Below are positions 47,066 through 55,660 of a stretch of 64,000 nucleotides of DNA, one piece after another. The position numbers and the translations under genes are program-made. Position 1 is the stretch's first letter; each line of letters begins with the position of its first letter. The notes under the pieces were generated by a model. That model worked only from the letters and a program-made list of their open reading frames with translations. It was not told the DNA's origin and did no database searches. This stretch comes from C-114 sp963745405 (GTDB taxonomy: Bacteria; Chloroflexota; Limnocylindria; Limnocylindrales; CSP1-4): contig CAVUWY010000002.1 in assembly GCA_963745405.1 (NCBI GenBank), positions 1 through 64,000 on the forward strand, read 5' to 3'.

Positions 47066-47803
47066 CTAGAGCCGGCCGACGGCCGCCATCGCGCCGACCC
47101 AGCCCGCGGCGAGTCCACCGAGCGCCACGGCCTGGACCTCCCAGCCGCGCTGGCGGGCCGCGACGGTCGGCCGGCCGCTGAGGATCACCCCGCCGGCGAT
47201 CGCGACGACCGAAGCGAGGACGAGTGCGCCGGCCCGCGGATCGGGCGCCCCTGCACCGGCGATCACGAGGGCGACGAGGGCGGCTGCCACGACGAGTCCC
47301 TGGAGGATCGCGTCGACGGCCCAGGCGGCCGACCGACCGAGCGTCGTCGCCGGCGTCCGCACGCCGCTCGCCGCATCCCGCTCGAGATCGGGCAGGGCGT
47401 TGGCGATGGCGAGCGCGGCACCGGCCGGGGCGGCGAGGAGCGACAGGACGAGGATGGCCGCCGGGACGGCACCGCTCGCCCCGAGCCAGGCGAAGAGCGG
47501 CAGGAGCGGGATCCCCAGGGCGAAGGGGAGCCAGGCGATCGCCGTCCCCTTGAGCCACAGGTCGTAGGCGATCCCGATGCCGAGGCCGACCGCCGCGATC
47601 GCCAGCGTCCCAGGGGAGACGATCGCGGCGAGGACAAGCCCGGCGGCCGCGCAGGCGATCGCGACGGACCGTGCCAGCGGGACGGAGGCGATCCCCGCGG
47701 GGATCGGCTTCCACGGCTTGGCCACCGCATCGGCCGCTGCGTCGGCGAGGTCGTTCACGGTGCCGATCGAGAACTGGAGGAGGAGCATCGCGACGGCGAG
47801 CAC
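47066..47803 (-). CDS. UbiA-family prenyltransferase (5' end uncertain)
   Basis: A polytopic aromatic/isoprenoid prenyltransferase. The prenyl-diphosphate Asp motif is GTVNDLADAAAD, next to KPWKPIPAG; the second motif is in ANALPDLERDAASGVRTPATTLG. It has about eight helices. The annotated GTG start at 47803 omits the first helix. The same frame continues upstream to about 47945 as a convincing RLVHPFPSVLDAIVTGLLAALAG-like segment but without any ATG, GTG or TTG. Either an indel or an unusual start is involved. The quinone or lipid substrate is not determinable. Confidence 0.78.
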   Translation of the reverse strand: MLAVAMLLLQFSIGTVNDLADAAADAVAKPWKPIPAGIASVPLARSVAIACAAAGLVLAAIVSPGTLAIAAVGLGIGIAYDLWLKGTAIAWLPFALGIPLLPLFAWLGASGAVPAAILVLSLLAAPAGAALAIANALPDLERDAASGVRTPATTLGRSAAWAVDAILQGLVVAAALVALVIAGAGAPDPRAGALVLASVVAIAGGVILSGRPTVAARQRGWEVQAVALGGLAAGWVGAMAAVGRL

Positions 47804-47942
47804 CCCGACGACGGCGGCGCCCCCGCCGGCCAGCGCCGCCAGGAGGCCGGTGACGATCGCGTCGAGGACGGACGGGAACGGGTGGACGAGTCGGTACGGA
47901 GCGCTGGCGGGGACCGGATCGCCGGCCCGGTCGGGGGCCGGG

Positions 47943-48308
47943 TCAGACGTAGACGAGGTCCTCGAAGTTCGCGACGAGGTAGTCGATCAGGCGTTGTCGA
48001 CCATCGGTCGTCTCGGCGCGGATGCCCGGCACGAGCGCGTGGAGGGTGATCGCCGGCACCATGAGCCGTCCCTCGGCGTCGCGTCCGATCACGGCCGGCG
48101 GCCCGCCTCCGGCAGCGAACACGCGCTCGAAGCCACGCTCATCGATGCGGGCCGACTCGAGGAAGTCCGGGATGACCCGCAGGACCCCGCGGCGGATGGC
48201 GACGTCCCGCATGAGCTCCGATGCCCACGCGTCGATCTGCTCATCAGGCTGCTCCTCGAGCCGCTCCCGGTATTCCTTCGGGTTCGCGGCGAGCCCGGTC
48301 GCGCCCAC
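47943..48308 (-). CDS. Hypothetical protein of 121 aa
   Basis: A soluble acidic protein with helical N-terminus (KEYRERLEEQPDEQIDAWASELMRDVAIRRGVLRVIPDFLESARI) and a C-terminal part with VPAITLHALVPGIRAET and LIDYLVANFEDLVYV. I do not recognise the family. It abuts the prenyltransferase gene, which may be translated from its 3' end. Confidence 0.6.
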   Translation of the reverse strand: MGATGLAANPKEYRERLEEQPDEQIDAWASELMRDVAIRRGVLRVIPDFLESARIDERGFERVFAAGGGPPAVIGRDAEGRLMVPAITLHALVPGIRAETTDGRQRLIDYLVANFEDLVYV

Positions 48309-48420
48309 TGCCCTCTCCTCGGTCCGTCGCTGTCGTCGCCACGCAGTATCGCAGAACGACCGACTCCCGAGCGGCGCGAGTCCCGGTCCAGCGGCCTAGA
48401 ACGCACGTTCTATATAGCCC

Positions 48421-49128
48421 TCAGGCAGGGCGTGCGCCCTCCGGCCAGTCGTTGAACAGCTCGGTCAGCCAGCGCCCGAACCGGCCCGGAGGCCGGCGAT
48501 CGGGGAAATCGGCGGCCAGGTCCAGCAGGGCCGTCCGCGTCTGTTCGGTCAGCTCGTCGACGGCTTCGTGGGTCGGACGTCCCGAGGTCTCGAGCGGCGG
48601 CCCGATGCGGACCCTGACCCGGCTCCCGAGGCCGTACCACGTCGTGCCGTTGATCGTGGCCGGGACGACCGGCACGCCCGCTCGAAGGGCGAAGTAGGCA
48701 GCACCCTCGTTTAGCCGGAGGATCTCCCGCTCGTGGGCGTGGATGCGCCCCTCCCCCGCGATCGCCAGGACGCCGCCGGCGGTGAAGACCGCCTGGACCC
48801 GGCGGGTCGCATCGAGGAGGTCGTTCTTGCCGGGCCGGTAGGGAACGGCGTTGCCCGCCCACGTCATGAGCCGGTTCCGGCCGCCGCGGGTCATGTCCTC
48901 CTCCTTGGGCCCGAAGAAGTAGAGGCGCGGCCGCCACGGCAGGACGGCCATGAGGACGAACGGATCGACCCAGTTCGCATGGCTGAAGCAGAGCACGTAC
49001 GACCCGGCAGGCAACCCGTCACGGCCCTCGATCGAGATCCGGACGATGCAGCGGGCGAGGACCGAGGAGATCGTCCGGGCGGTGTAGTAGCGGATAGCCC
49101 TGCGGCGGCTGCCGATCGGCCCGCTCAT
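48421..49128 (-). CDS. 1-acyl-glycerol-3-phosphate acyltransferase-type enzyme
   Basis: A 235-aa PlsC-domain protein that acylates a lysophospholipid at the membrane. The catalytic HxxxxD is HANWVD at residues 50-55, the substrate motif AGEGRIH at about 124-130, and VPVVPATINGT follows. The ATG overlaps the stop of the upstream HAD gene (ATGA), so the two are coupled. Confidence 0.87.
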   Translation of the reverse strand: MSGPIGSRRRAIRYYTARTISSVLARCIVRISIEGRDGLPAGSYVLCFSHANWVDPFVLMAVLPWRPRLYFFGPKEEDMTRGGRNRLMTWAGNAVPYRPGKNDLLDATRRVQAVFTAGGVLAIAGEGRIHAHEREILRLNEGAAYFALRAGVPVVPATINGTTWYGLGSRVRVRIGPPLETSGRPTHEAVDELTEQTRTALLDLAADFPDRRPPGRFGRWLTELFNDWPEGARPA

Positions 49129-49838
49129 GGCTTGACGGGCCGAGCTTCGTCGCGGGCCCACTCGGCTTCGAGGCGGGCGATGGCGCCGTCGAGCTCGACG
49201 ATGGAGTCGAGGACGAGGTCGGCGGCCTCGACGGTCCCGGGAGCCGGAGGGACGGCCGGGTTCGGGACGAGCACCGCGAACATGCCGGCCGCCCGTGCCG
49301 CGAGGATGCCGTTGCGCGAGTCCTCCACGACGAGGCAGCGTCGCGGATCGACGGCGAGGCGCTCGGCGGCGAGGAGGAAGACGTCGGGCGAGGGTTTCCC
49401 CTGGGGGACTTCGTCGGACGCCGCGATCGCCCGGAAGGCGTCCTCGAGCCCAGCCGCCCGGAGCGCGGCGGCGATGACGGCCGGATGCGCCGACGAGGCG
49501 AGCCCGAGGGGGTACGTTTCGCCGAGCCGGCGAACGGTCTCCGTCGCGCCGGCGATGGTGGGCGCGGGGTCGGAGTCGAAGCGGGTCACCATCGCCTCGA
49601 CGACCTCGGTCTCGATCGCGTCGGGAGGATCGTCGATGGCGAGGCGTTCCCGCATCGTCCGCGCCCAGCTCGGCGAGTTCTGGCCCATGACTGCCGCCCG
49701 GTCGTCGGCGGTCCACGGCCGGCCGCGACGTGCGGCGAATGCCTGGCGAACCTCGTCCCACCAGATCTCGGTGTCGACGAGGACCCCGTCGAGGTCGAAG
49801 ACGAGGGCGTCGAGCCGACGGTCCGGACCGCCGATCAG
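49125..49838 (-). CDS. HAD-superfamily hydrolase, beta-phosphoglucomutase-like
   Basis: Phosphatase or phosphomutase of about 237 aa. Motif I DALVFDLDGVLVDTE, motif II LGLASSAH, motif III QGKPSPDVFLLAAERL and motif IV VVEDSRNGILAARAAGM are all present, with a helical cap between. No ATG, GTG or TTG precedes motif I closely in frame; the likeliest start is a CTG at 49838 overlapping the previous stop (CTGA). The substrate is unknown. Confidence 0.8.
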   Translation of the reverse strand: MIGGPDRRLDALVFDLDGVLVDTEIWWDEVRQAFAARRGRPWTADDRAAVMGQNSPSWARTMRERLAIDDPPDAIETEVVEAMVTRFDSDPAPTIAGATETVRRLGETYPLGLASSAHPAVIAAALRAAGLEDAFRAIAASDEVPQGKPSPDVFLLAAERLAVDPRRCLVVEDSRNGILAARAAGMFAVLVPNPAVPPAPGTVEAADLVLDSIVELDGAIARLEAEWARDEARPVKP

Positions 49839-50485
49839 CGTCCCGGCCCCAGCCGCTTCGGCGCCGCGGTCGTGGTGGCCGCCGCCCGTTTGGTGGACGC
49901 CGATGGCTTGGCCGGCGCCGCGGTCGCTGCCTTCGCTGCGGTCGCTGCCTTCGGGGTCGCGGCGGGACGCTTGGCTGCGGCGGTCGCGCCGGGCTTCCGA
50001 CCGGCGGAAGAGGACGCCCGGCCGCGCGCCGTCCGGCTCCCCCGGCGACCGGCCGGGGGATCGAACGACGGCCACGGGCGGGCGTCGATGGCGGCCAGGA
50101 GCACGAGGGCGAATCGGGCGATGGCGTCGGCGTTCGCATCGGCGCCCTTGAGGACCTGGGCCTCGACCTGGAAGCTCAACAGGCGGTGCTCGCCCGTCGT
50201 CTCGACCGCCAGCTCGCCGACCTGGACCTTCGACCAGCGGACGAGCTTGGCGCTTGCTCGCGGGCCCTCACCGGGGACGTTGACGCGGACCACGACGACG
50301 ACGAGGCCGGGCGCGGTGGGGACCATGAGGAGGTAGCGGCTTGCCGGGTCCTCCCCCCAGGCGAGCCAGCACTGCGGATCGGTCTCGGTGCCGAGGGCGG
50401 CGAGGACCGGGTCGACGACGGCCATGACCTTCGGTCCGGTCGCCTCCCGGTATCGGGACGCGGCTCGCCACTCGCTCAGTCGCAT
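49835..50485 (-). CDS. Hypothetical protein with Ala/Lys-rich histone-like tail
   Basis: A 216-aa protein. Residues 1-140 form an alpha/beta domain of unknown family (RYLLMVPTAPGLVVVVVRVNV, VGELAVETTGEHRLLSFQVEAQVL). Residues about 146-216 are a disordered Lys/Ala/Pro/Thr tail (AAAKRPAATPKAATAAK type) like the C-termini of histone H1-like and mycobacterial HupB proteins. The tail suggests nucleic-acid contact; the domain does not allow a call. Confidence 0.65.
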   Translation of the reverse strand: MRLSEWRAASRYREATGPKVMAVVDPVLAALGTETDPQCWLAWGEDPASRYLLMVPTAPGLVVVVVRVNVPGEGPRASAKLVRWSKVQVGELAVETTGEHRLLSFQVEAQVLKGADANADAIARFALVLLAAIDARPWPSFDPPAGRRGSRTARGRASSSAGRKPGATAAAKRPAATPKAATAAKAATAAPAKPSASTKRAAATTTAAPKRLGPGR

Positions 50486-50553
50486 GTCGGGCCTCCCCAG
50501 CGTGCGGGTCTTCGGCGGAGGCTAGCACACCGCCGTCGTCGCCCAGCCACGGT

Positions 50554-51345
50554 TCAGGACGAGACGGAGAACGCCGCCACAGACGGGAGGACGAGGTCCG
50601 CGAGCGGGCCGAGTTCGGCGGTCGTGCCGGTCCCGGACAGGACGCCGATCGTCGTCCGGACCCGGGCGGCACGGCCCATGAGCAGGTCGGCTGGCGAATC
50701 GCCGACAAGCGCGACATCGCCGGCCCGCACGCCGAGTCGGCCGCACAGCGCCCCGATCATGTCCGGCGCCGGCTTGACGGGCAGCCCGTCGTCCGCGCAG
50801 ACGGTCCCGTCGACGAGGTCCGCGAGGCCGAGGGCGGCCAGCGTCCGCTCGGTGGGTTCGCGATCGTCGGTCGTGGCGACGGCGATACGGGTGCCGGCCG
50901 CCTGGAGCGCCCCGAACAGAGCGACGAGGTCGGTGAGCGGTTCCGCGAGGGCTACCGGGTCGGGCGGATGCCAGGCGGCCTGGACGGCCGCCTCGGCCGC
51001 CTCGTCCGGACAGCCGGCCCGGGCGACGATGTCGACCGCGACGGCGCGCAGGGTCGACATCGGGGTGGCGGCGAGCGCCCCGTGGGGGAGGATCCGGGCG
51101 GTCCGCCAGTCCACCCCGAAGGCGTCGAAGAGCGGCTCGCGGATCGAGCGGTGGGTGGTCGCCTCGAGATCGCCGGCGAGCTCCACCGCCCAGCCGCCCC
51201 ACATGGCGTGGAATTCGATGAGGGTGCCGTCCTTGTCGAAGACGACGAGGCGGTGCTGCAGGAGAAGCCCGAGCGGATCGGCGGCCGGGGCCGGCGTCGG
51301 TCGATGGGGTCCCCCGCCGTCCTCCCCTCCCCCGGCCGGGGTCAC
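50554..51345 (-). CDS. HAD-superfamily phosphatase of the ABC importer operon
   Basis: A 263-aa HAD hydrolase, phosphoglycolate-phosphatase-like. Motif I is VVFDKDGTLIEFH, motif II IAVATTDDREPTERTLAALG, motif III KPAPDMIGALCGRL and motif IV VALVGDSPADLLMGRAA. The GTG start overlaps the ATPase stop (GTGA), so it is translated with the importer. That suggests it dephosphorylates the imported compound or a product of it. Confidence 0.85.
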   Translation of the reverse strand: MTPAGGGEDGGGPHRPTPAPAADPLGLLLQHRLVVFDKDGTLIEFHAMWGGWAVELAGDLEATTHRSIREPLFDAFGVDWRTARILPHGALAATPMSTLRAVAVDIVARAGCPDEAAEAAVQAAWHPPDPVALAEPLTDLVALFGALQAAGTRIAVATTDDREPTERTLAALGLADLVDGTVCADDGLPVKPAPDMIGALCGRLGVRAGDVALVGDSPADLLMGRAARVRTTIGVLSGTGTTAELGPLADLVLPSVAAFSVSS

Positions 51346-52445
51346 GACTCGGCGATGAGGTCCTCGGCGGTCTCCGGCGGCGGGGCGTCGAGGACGAGGA
51401 CCGCGGCCGGTGGGAAGCTCACCGTCACCGCACCGCCGCGCTCGGGAACGGCGAGGTTCGGGTCGTTGAACGTGTCGACCGACACGATGTGGCCGTCGGT
51501 CGCGGTGCGGACCCTGATCCGGACCACGGCGCCGAGGAAGGTCACGTCCACGACCGTGCCGCGGAGACGATCCTCGCCGCCGCCCTCCCCCATCGACAGC
51601 ATCTCGGGGCGCATGGCGATCGGCTGCTGCGCCCCGTTCCGCGTCCCGCTGATCGGCCCTGCCACCCTGATCTCCTGGCCGTCGACCGAGAGCCTGCCCG
51701 TCGCGGCGTCGACCACCGTCGTCTCGAGGACGTTGAGGGTACCCACGAACGAGGCCACGAACGAGGTCGCGGGGAAGTTGTAGATCTCGAATGGCGTCCC
51801 GATCTGCTCGATCCGGCCCTCGCTCATGACGACGATGCGGTCGGACAGCGAGAGCGCCTCCTCCTGGTCGTGGGTCACGTAGACCGTCGTGATCCCGAGG
51901 TCGCGCTGGATGGTCCGGATCTCGTTGCGGAGGACGATCCGGATCTTCGCATCGAGGGCCGACAACGGCTCGTCGAGGAGGAGGACCTGCGGCTCGATGG
52001 CGAGGGCGCGGGCCAGGGCGACCCGCTGCTGCTGGCCACCGGACAGCTGCCAGGGATAGCGGTCGGCCTTGTCGGGCAAGTGGATGAGCTCGAGCAGCTC
52101 GGCCACCCGCTTGCGGACCTGGTCGCCCGGCTTCTTGTGGACCTTCATGCCGAACCCGACATTGTCCGCGACGGTCATGTTCGGGAAGAGGGCGTACGAC
52201 TGGAAGACCATCCCGACGTTGCGCTGGTTCGGAGCCTTGCCGGTGATCTCCGTGCCGTCGATGCGGATGGAGCCGGCGGTCGGGCGCTCGAAGCCGGCGA
52301 TCATCCGGAGCGTCGTCGTCTTGCCGCAGCCGGACGGCCCGAGGAACGAGACGAACTCGCCCCGTTCGGCCGCGAGGTTGAAATCCTTGACTGCCGCGGA
52401 CTCACCGAATCGCTTCTGGATCCCGCTCAGCTCGAGGAACGCCAT
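51342..52445 (-). CDS. ABC importer ATPase, PotA/FbpC type
   Basis: A 367-aa ATP-binding subunit. Walker A GPSGCGKTT, Q-loop VFQSYALFPNM, signature LSGGQQQRVALARAL, Walker B LLLDEPLSALD and switch THDQEEAL are intact. The C-terminal third is a TOBE domain. It energises the two permeases downstream of the binding protein, in an operon of SBP, permease, permease, ATPase, HAD. Confidence 0.92.
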   Translation of the reverse strand: MAFLELSGIQKRFGESAAVKDFNLAAERGEFVSFLGPSGCGKTTTLRMIAGFERPTAGSIRIDGTEITGKAPNQRNVGMVFQSYALFPNMTVADNVGFGMKVHKKPGDQVRKRVAELLELIHLPDKADRYPWQLSGGQQQRVALARALAIEPQVLLLDEPLSALDAKIRIVLRNEIRTIQRDLGITTVYVTHDQEEALSLSDRIVVMSEGRIEQIGTPFEIYNFPATSFVASFVGTLNVLETTVVDAATGRLSVDGQEIRVAGPISGTRNGAQQPIAMRPEMLSMGEGGGEDRLRGTVVDVTFLGAVVRIRVRTATDGHIVSVDTFNDPNLAVPERGGAVTVSFPPAAVLVLDAPPPETAEDLIAES

Positions 52446-52464
52446 CCGCTTCGATCCTTTCGGG

Positions 52465-53346
52465 CTAGTGACCGGCCGCGATCGGGGCTCGCGTGCGAGC
52501 GCCGCGACCGATGACCGCGATGAGGACCATCGCCACCCAGGTGATGCCGAAGCTCACCAGGGCGAGGGCCGCCTGCTCGTACGGCTTCTCGTCGCCGACG
52601 ATGCTGAGGTAGGGGGCGAAGGCCGGCCGGGCGAGGAACGTCGCGATCGTGAACTCCCCGACGACGATGGCAAGGGTGAGGAAGGCGCCGGACAGGAGCG
52701 CGGTCCGGATGTTCGGCAGGATCACCTGGAAGAGGATCCGGAACCAACCGGCCCCGAGGCTCTGCGACGCCTCGGTGAGGCTCTGGACGTCGATCGAGCG
52801 AAGGCCGTTGTCGACCGCCCGATACATGTACGGGAACGACAGCACCGTGTAGGCGGCGACGAGGAGGGCGTTGCTGCCCAGGTCGGAGTTGGTGAAAGCG
52901 AGCGGCGGCTTGCTGTACGTGTTCAACAGGCCGAAGACGAGGATGATCGGCGGGATGACGAACGGCATGAGGGTGATGAACTCGACGACGGGTCGCGCCC
53001 GGGGGTACTTGAGGCGGACCCAGAACGCCGTCGGGACGATGATGAGGATGCTGACGATGATGGTGAGGATGCCGGCCACGAACGAGTAGCCGATCGTCGA
53101 GAAGAACTCGGGGTCGTTGAGGATCGCCGTGTAGGCCGACAGGAACGGCCGCGATCGGAGCGAGAAATCCAGCGTCGCGTAGAGCGGCACGAAGAAGTAG
53201 ATGAACCCGATGCCGAAGACGATCCACCAGCCGAAGATCGCGACGCCCCGCCGGCGACGAGGCGGCGCCGGGGCGGGCTCGTTCGCCGTGCTCACCGTCT
53301 CGACCGCGTCCGGGAAATAGCCGAGGGGCGGATTGCCTTGGGTCAC
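52465..53346 (-). CDS. ABC importer permease, second subunit (PotC-like)
   Basis: A 293-aa permease with six helices and the EAA loop EASQSLGAGWFRILFQVILPNI near residue 195. The cytoplasmic N-terminus (about 40 residues) is Pro-rich. The GTG start overlaps the stop of the first permease (GTGA). Confidence 0.9.
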   Translation of the reverse strand: MTQGNPPLGYFPDAVETVSTANEPAPAPPRRRRGVAIFGWWIVFGIGFIYFFVPLYATLDFSLRSRPFLSAYTAILNDPEFFSTIGYSFVAGILTIIVSILIIVPTAFWVRLKYPRARPVVEFITLMPFVIPPIILVFGLLNTYSKPPLAFTNSDLGSNALLVAAYTVLSFPYMYRAVDNGLRSIDVQSLTEASQSLGAGWFRILFQVILPNIRTALLSGAFLTLAIVVGEFTIATFLARPAFAPYLSIVGDEKPYEQAALALVSFGITWVAMVLIAVIGRGARTRAPIAAGH

Positions 53347-54245
53347 TTGAGCCAGCGCTCCGAGCGCCGTTGCAGGAGCGAGTAGCCGACGATCGAGCCG
53401 GCCATGATGATGACCATCCCCATGGCCAGGGCGTAGCCCTCGTTCGGGTCGTACAGGACATCGCCGCGCATCTGCCGGGAGATGGCGATCGTGACGATGT
53501 CGATGAACCCACCCGTAAGCTGGTAGGCCGTGGCCTGCGCGCCGAAGGCGTTCCCGAACAGGAGGATCATCGTGCCGAGGAGCGACGGCGTCAGGATCGG
53601 CAGGGCGACACGACGCCAGTACTGCGCCGAGCTGGCACCCATGTTCTCCGACGCCTCCCGCCACTCGGGCTTCATGCCCTCGATTGCCGGGGCCATGATC
53701 AGCACCATGAGCGGGAACTGGAAATAGAGATAGACGAGGACGAGGCCGGCGATCGAGTAGAGGTTGAACCCGGCGTCGTAGAGGTCGAGGCCGAACGACT
53801 TGAGGACGCCGGTCACGAGCCCGACCCGGCCGAGGGTGAAGACGAAGGCGAGGGCCAGCGGCACGCCGGCGAAGTTCGAGGCGACGCCGGAGAACGTAAG
53901 GAGGCCCGAGCGCAGGACACGCGGCAACCCGCCGGCCACCACGGCGTAGGCGAGGAGGAAGCCGAAGATCCCGCCGATGACCGCCGAGGCGATGCTGATG
54001 ACGAGGCTGTTGCGGTAGGTCAGCAGGGTCTCGGGGGTGAACAAGTTCGCGTAGTTCGCGAGGGTCCAGTTCCCGGCCGCGTCCTGGAAGCTGCCGATGA
54101 CGAGGTAGAGCGTAGGCGCGATGAGGAAGAGGAACGCGAACAGGAGGAACGGGACGAGGCCGAGCCAACCCCAGCCGAAACGACGACGCACCGGCCGCGC
54201 CGATGGCGCGGCCGGTGCGGTGAGCGGGAGTGCGGCGTTGGTCAC
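53343..54245 (-). CDS. ABC importer permease, first subunit (PotB-like)
   Basis: A 300-aa permease with six helices; the EAA loop is EASENMGASSAQYWRRVALPIL near residue 203. It pairs with the second permease to form the channel. It starts about 30 bp after the binding-protein gene. Confidence 0.9.
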   Translation of the reverse strand: MTNAALPLTAPAAPSARPVRRRFGWGWLGLVPFLLFAFLFLIAPTLYLVIGSFQDAAGNWTLANYANLFTPETLLTYRNSLVISIASAVIGGIFGFLLAYAVVAGGLPRVLRSGLLTFSGVASNFAGVPLALAFVFTLGRVGLVTGVLKSFGLDLYDAGFNLYSIAGLVLVYLYFQFPLMVLIMAPAIEGMKPEWREASENMGASSAQYWRRVALPILTPSLLGTMILLFGNAFGAQATAYQLTGGFIDIVTIAISRQMRGDVLYDPNEGYALAMGMVIIMAGSIVGYSLLQRRSERWLK

Positions 54246-54274
54246 CGCGCTACCGCATCAGGTTCCGAGGATCG

Positions 54275-55435
54275 CTACTTGACGGTCGCGCCGACCGTGG
54301 TCGGCCAACCCTTGGTGATCACGTCGGTGGCCTTGTTGATCTGGTCGAGGGTCGGCAGGACCGTGCCGCTCGTATCGGGCAGCTTGGCCTGGGCGGCCGC
54401 GTCGACCGTCCCCGCCTTGACCATCGCGTCGTAGCGGATCGGGTTGCAGTAGCCCTTCAGCCAGATGTTCTGGCCGGCGTCGGAGTACAGGTACTCCATC
54501 CACAGCTTGGCCGCGTTCGGGTGCGGTGCGTAGGCGCTGATCGCCTGGACGTACATGCCACCGAACTTGCCGCTCTTCGGGACGACCACGCTGATCGCCG
54601 GGTTGCCGGCGAGCGAGTCCTTGTCGGCCAGGGCGTTGTACGTCCAGGCGAGGCGGATCGGGGTCTCACCCTGGGCCACGGTCGCCGTCTTGCCGATGAC
54701 CGGCACGAAGTTGCCCGCGGCGTTGAGCTGCTTGAAGAAGTCGAGGCCGGGTGCCGCGTTGTCGAGCGAGCCACCGGTGGCGATACCGGCTGCCCAGACG
54801 GCCGAGATGGCCTGGTTCGACACGGTCGGGTCACCGGCCAAGGCGACCTGCGACTTGTACTCGGGCTTCAGCAGGTCGGACCAGTCGGCCGGGACGTTCT
54901 TGACGACCGCGGTGTTGACCTCGAAGGCCATGACCCCGTAGTAGTCGCCGTACCAGTAGCCGTCGGCGTCCTTGGCCGAGTCGGGGATGTCCGCCCATGT
55001 CGAGACCTTGTACGGCTGGATCAGCGCGTCCGTCTTGGCCTGCGGGCCGAACGACAGGCCGACGTCGATGACATCGGGGGCCTGCGGGCCGGTGCTGCCC
55101 TTATTGGCCTTGATCGCGTTGATCTCGTCACCGGAACCGCCGTCCGGGTTGAGCTCGTTGATCGCGATGCCGTACTTCGCCTTGAAGCCGGAGAGCATGT
55201 CGCCGTAGTCGCACCAGTTGTGGGGCAGGGCGATCGTCGTGAGATTACCTTCCTGCTTGGCGGCATCGATCAGGGATTGGGGCGGACCGCCGCTGGCTGC
55301 GGCGCCACCGCCACCGCCCGCGCTGGGCGCCGTCGTGGCGGACGATGTGCAGGCTGCGAAGATCAGGGGCAGGGCCGCGATCGCGGCGATCCCTCGCCCC
55401 AGGGTTCGTTTCGTCGACAAGTCGTTCTCCATCAT
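54275..55435 (-). CDS. Solute-binding lipoprotein of the ABC importer
   Basis: A 386-aa family-1 type binding protein (PotD/FbpA-like). The lipobox LIFAAC follows a signal helix (residues about 8-27); a Gly/Ala/Ser linker follows. The mature part starts with KQEGNLTTIALPHNWCDYGDM and contains VSNQAISAVWAAG and AYAPHPNAAKLWMEYLYS. These fit iron, polyamine or phosphonate binders equally, so the ligand is open. Two ATGs in a row (55435, 55432) are possible starts; neither has a close ribosome site. Confidence 0.88.
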   Translation of the reverse strand: MMENDLSTKRTLGRGIAAIAALPLIFAACTSSATTAPSAGGGGGAAASGGPPQSLIDAAKQEGNLTTIALPHNWCDYGDMLSGFKAKYGIAINELNPDGGSGDEINAIKANKGSTGPQAPDVIDVGLSFGPQAKTDALIQPYKVSTWADIPDSAKDADGYWYGDYYGVMAFEVNTAVVKNVPADWSDLLKPEYKSQVALAGDPTVSNQAISAVWAAGIATGGSLDNAAPGLDFFKQLNAAGNFVPVIGKTATVAQGETPIRLAWTYNALADKDSLAGNPAISVVVPKSGKFGGMYVQAISAYAPHPNAAKLWMEYLYSDAGQNIWLKGYCNPIRYDAMVKAGTVDAAAQAKLPDTSGTVLPTLDQINKATDVITKGWPTTVGATVK

Positions 55436-55564
55436 GTCCAGGGTCAGGCACACCACATGGCGTACACGTAGCCGATAGGGACACCTCCTCCAAGGTTTCG
55501 ACCCCGACGGGATGCGGCCGCTTCGGCCCCCACCGTCGGCGGACGACTCCCGTCGCTGACAGGC

Positions 55565-55593
55565 ATTTGACGCCCGCCGCTCGACCGAGTCAA
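55565..55593 (-). promoter_or_regulatory. Probable promoter of the ABC importer operon
   Basis: On the minus strand: -35 TTGACT (55593-55588), 17-bp spacer, -10 TCAAAT (55570-55565). The leader to the start codon is about 125 nt and contains GGAGGAGG about 55 bases before the ATG, too far to serve it. A very short upstream peptide could use that site. Confidence 0.5.
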
Positions 55594-55660
55594 GACGTTG
55601 GCGAAGAAATGTTAACGGCACGTCGGCGGACGATTGCGGCGTCCGCAACACCGGCCCGGG

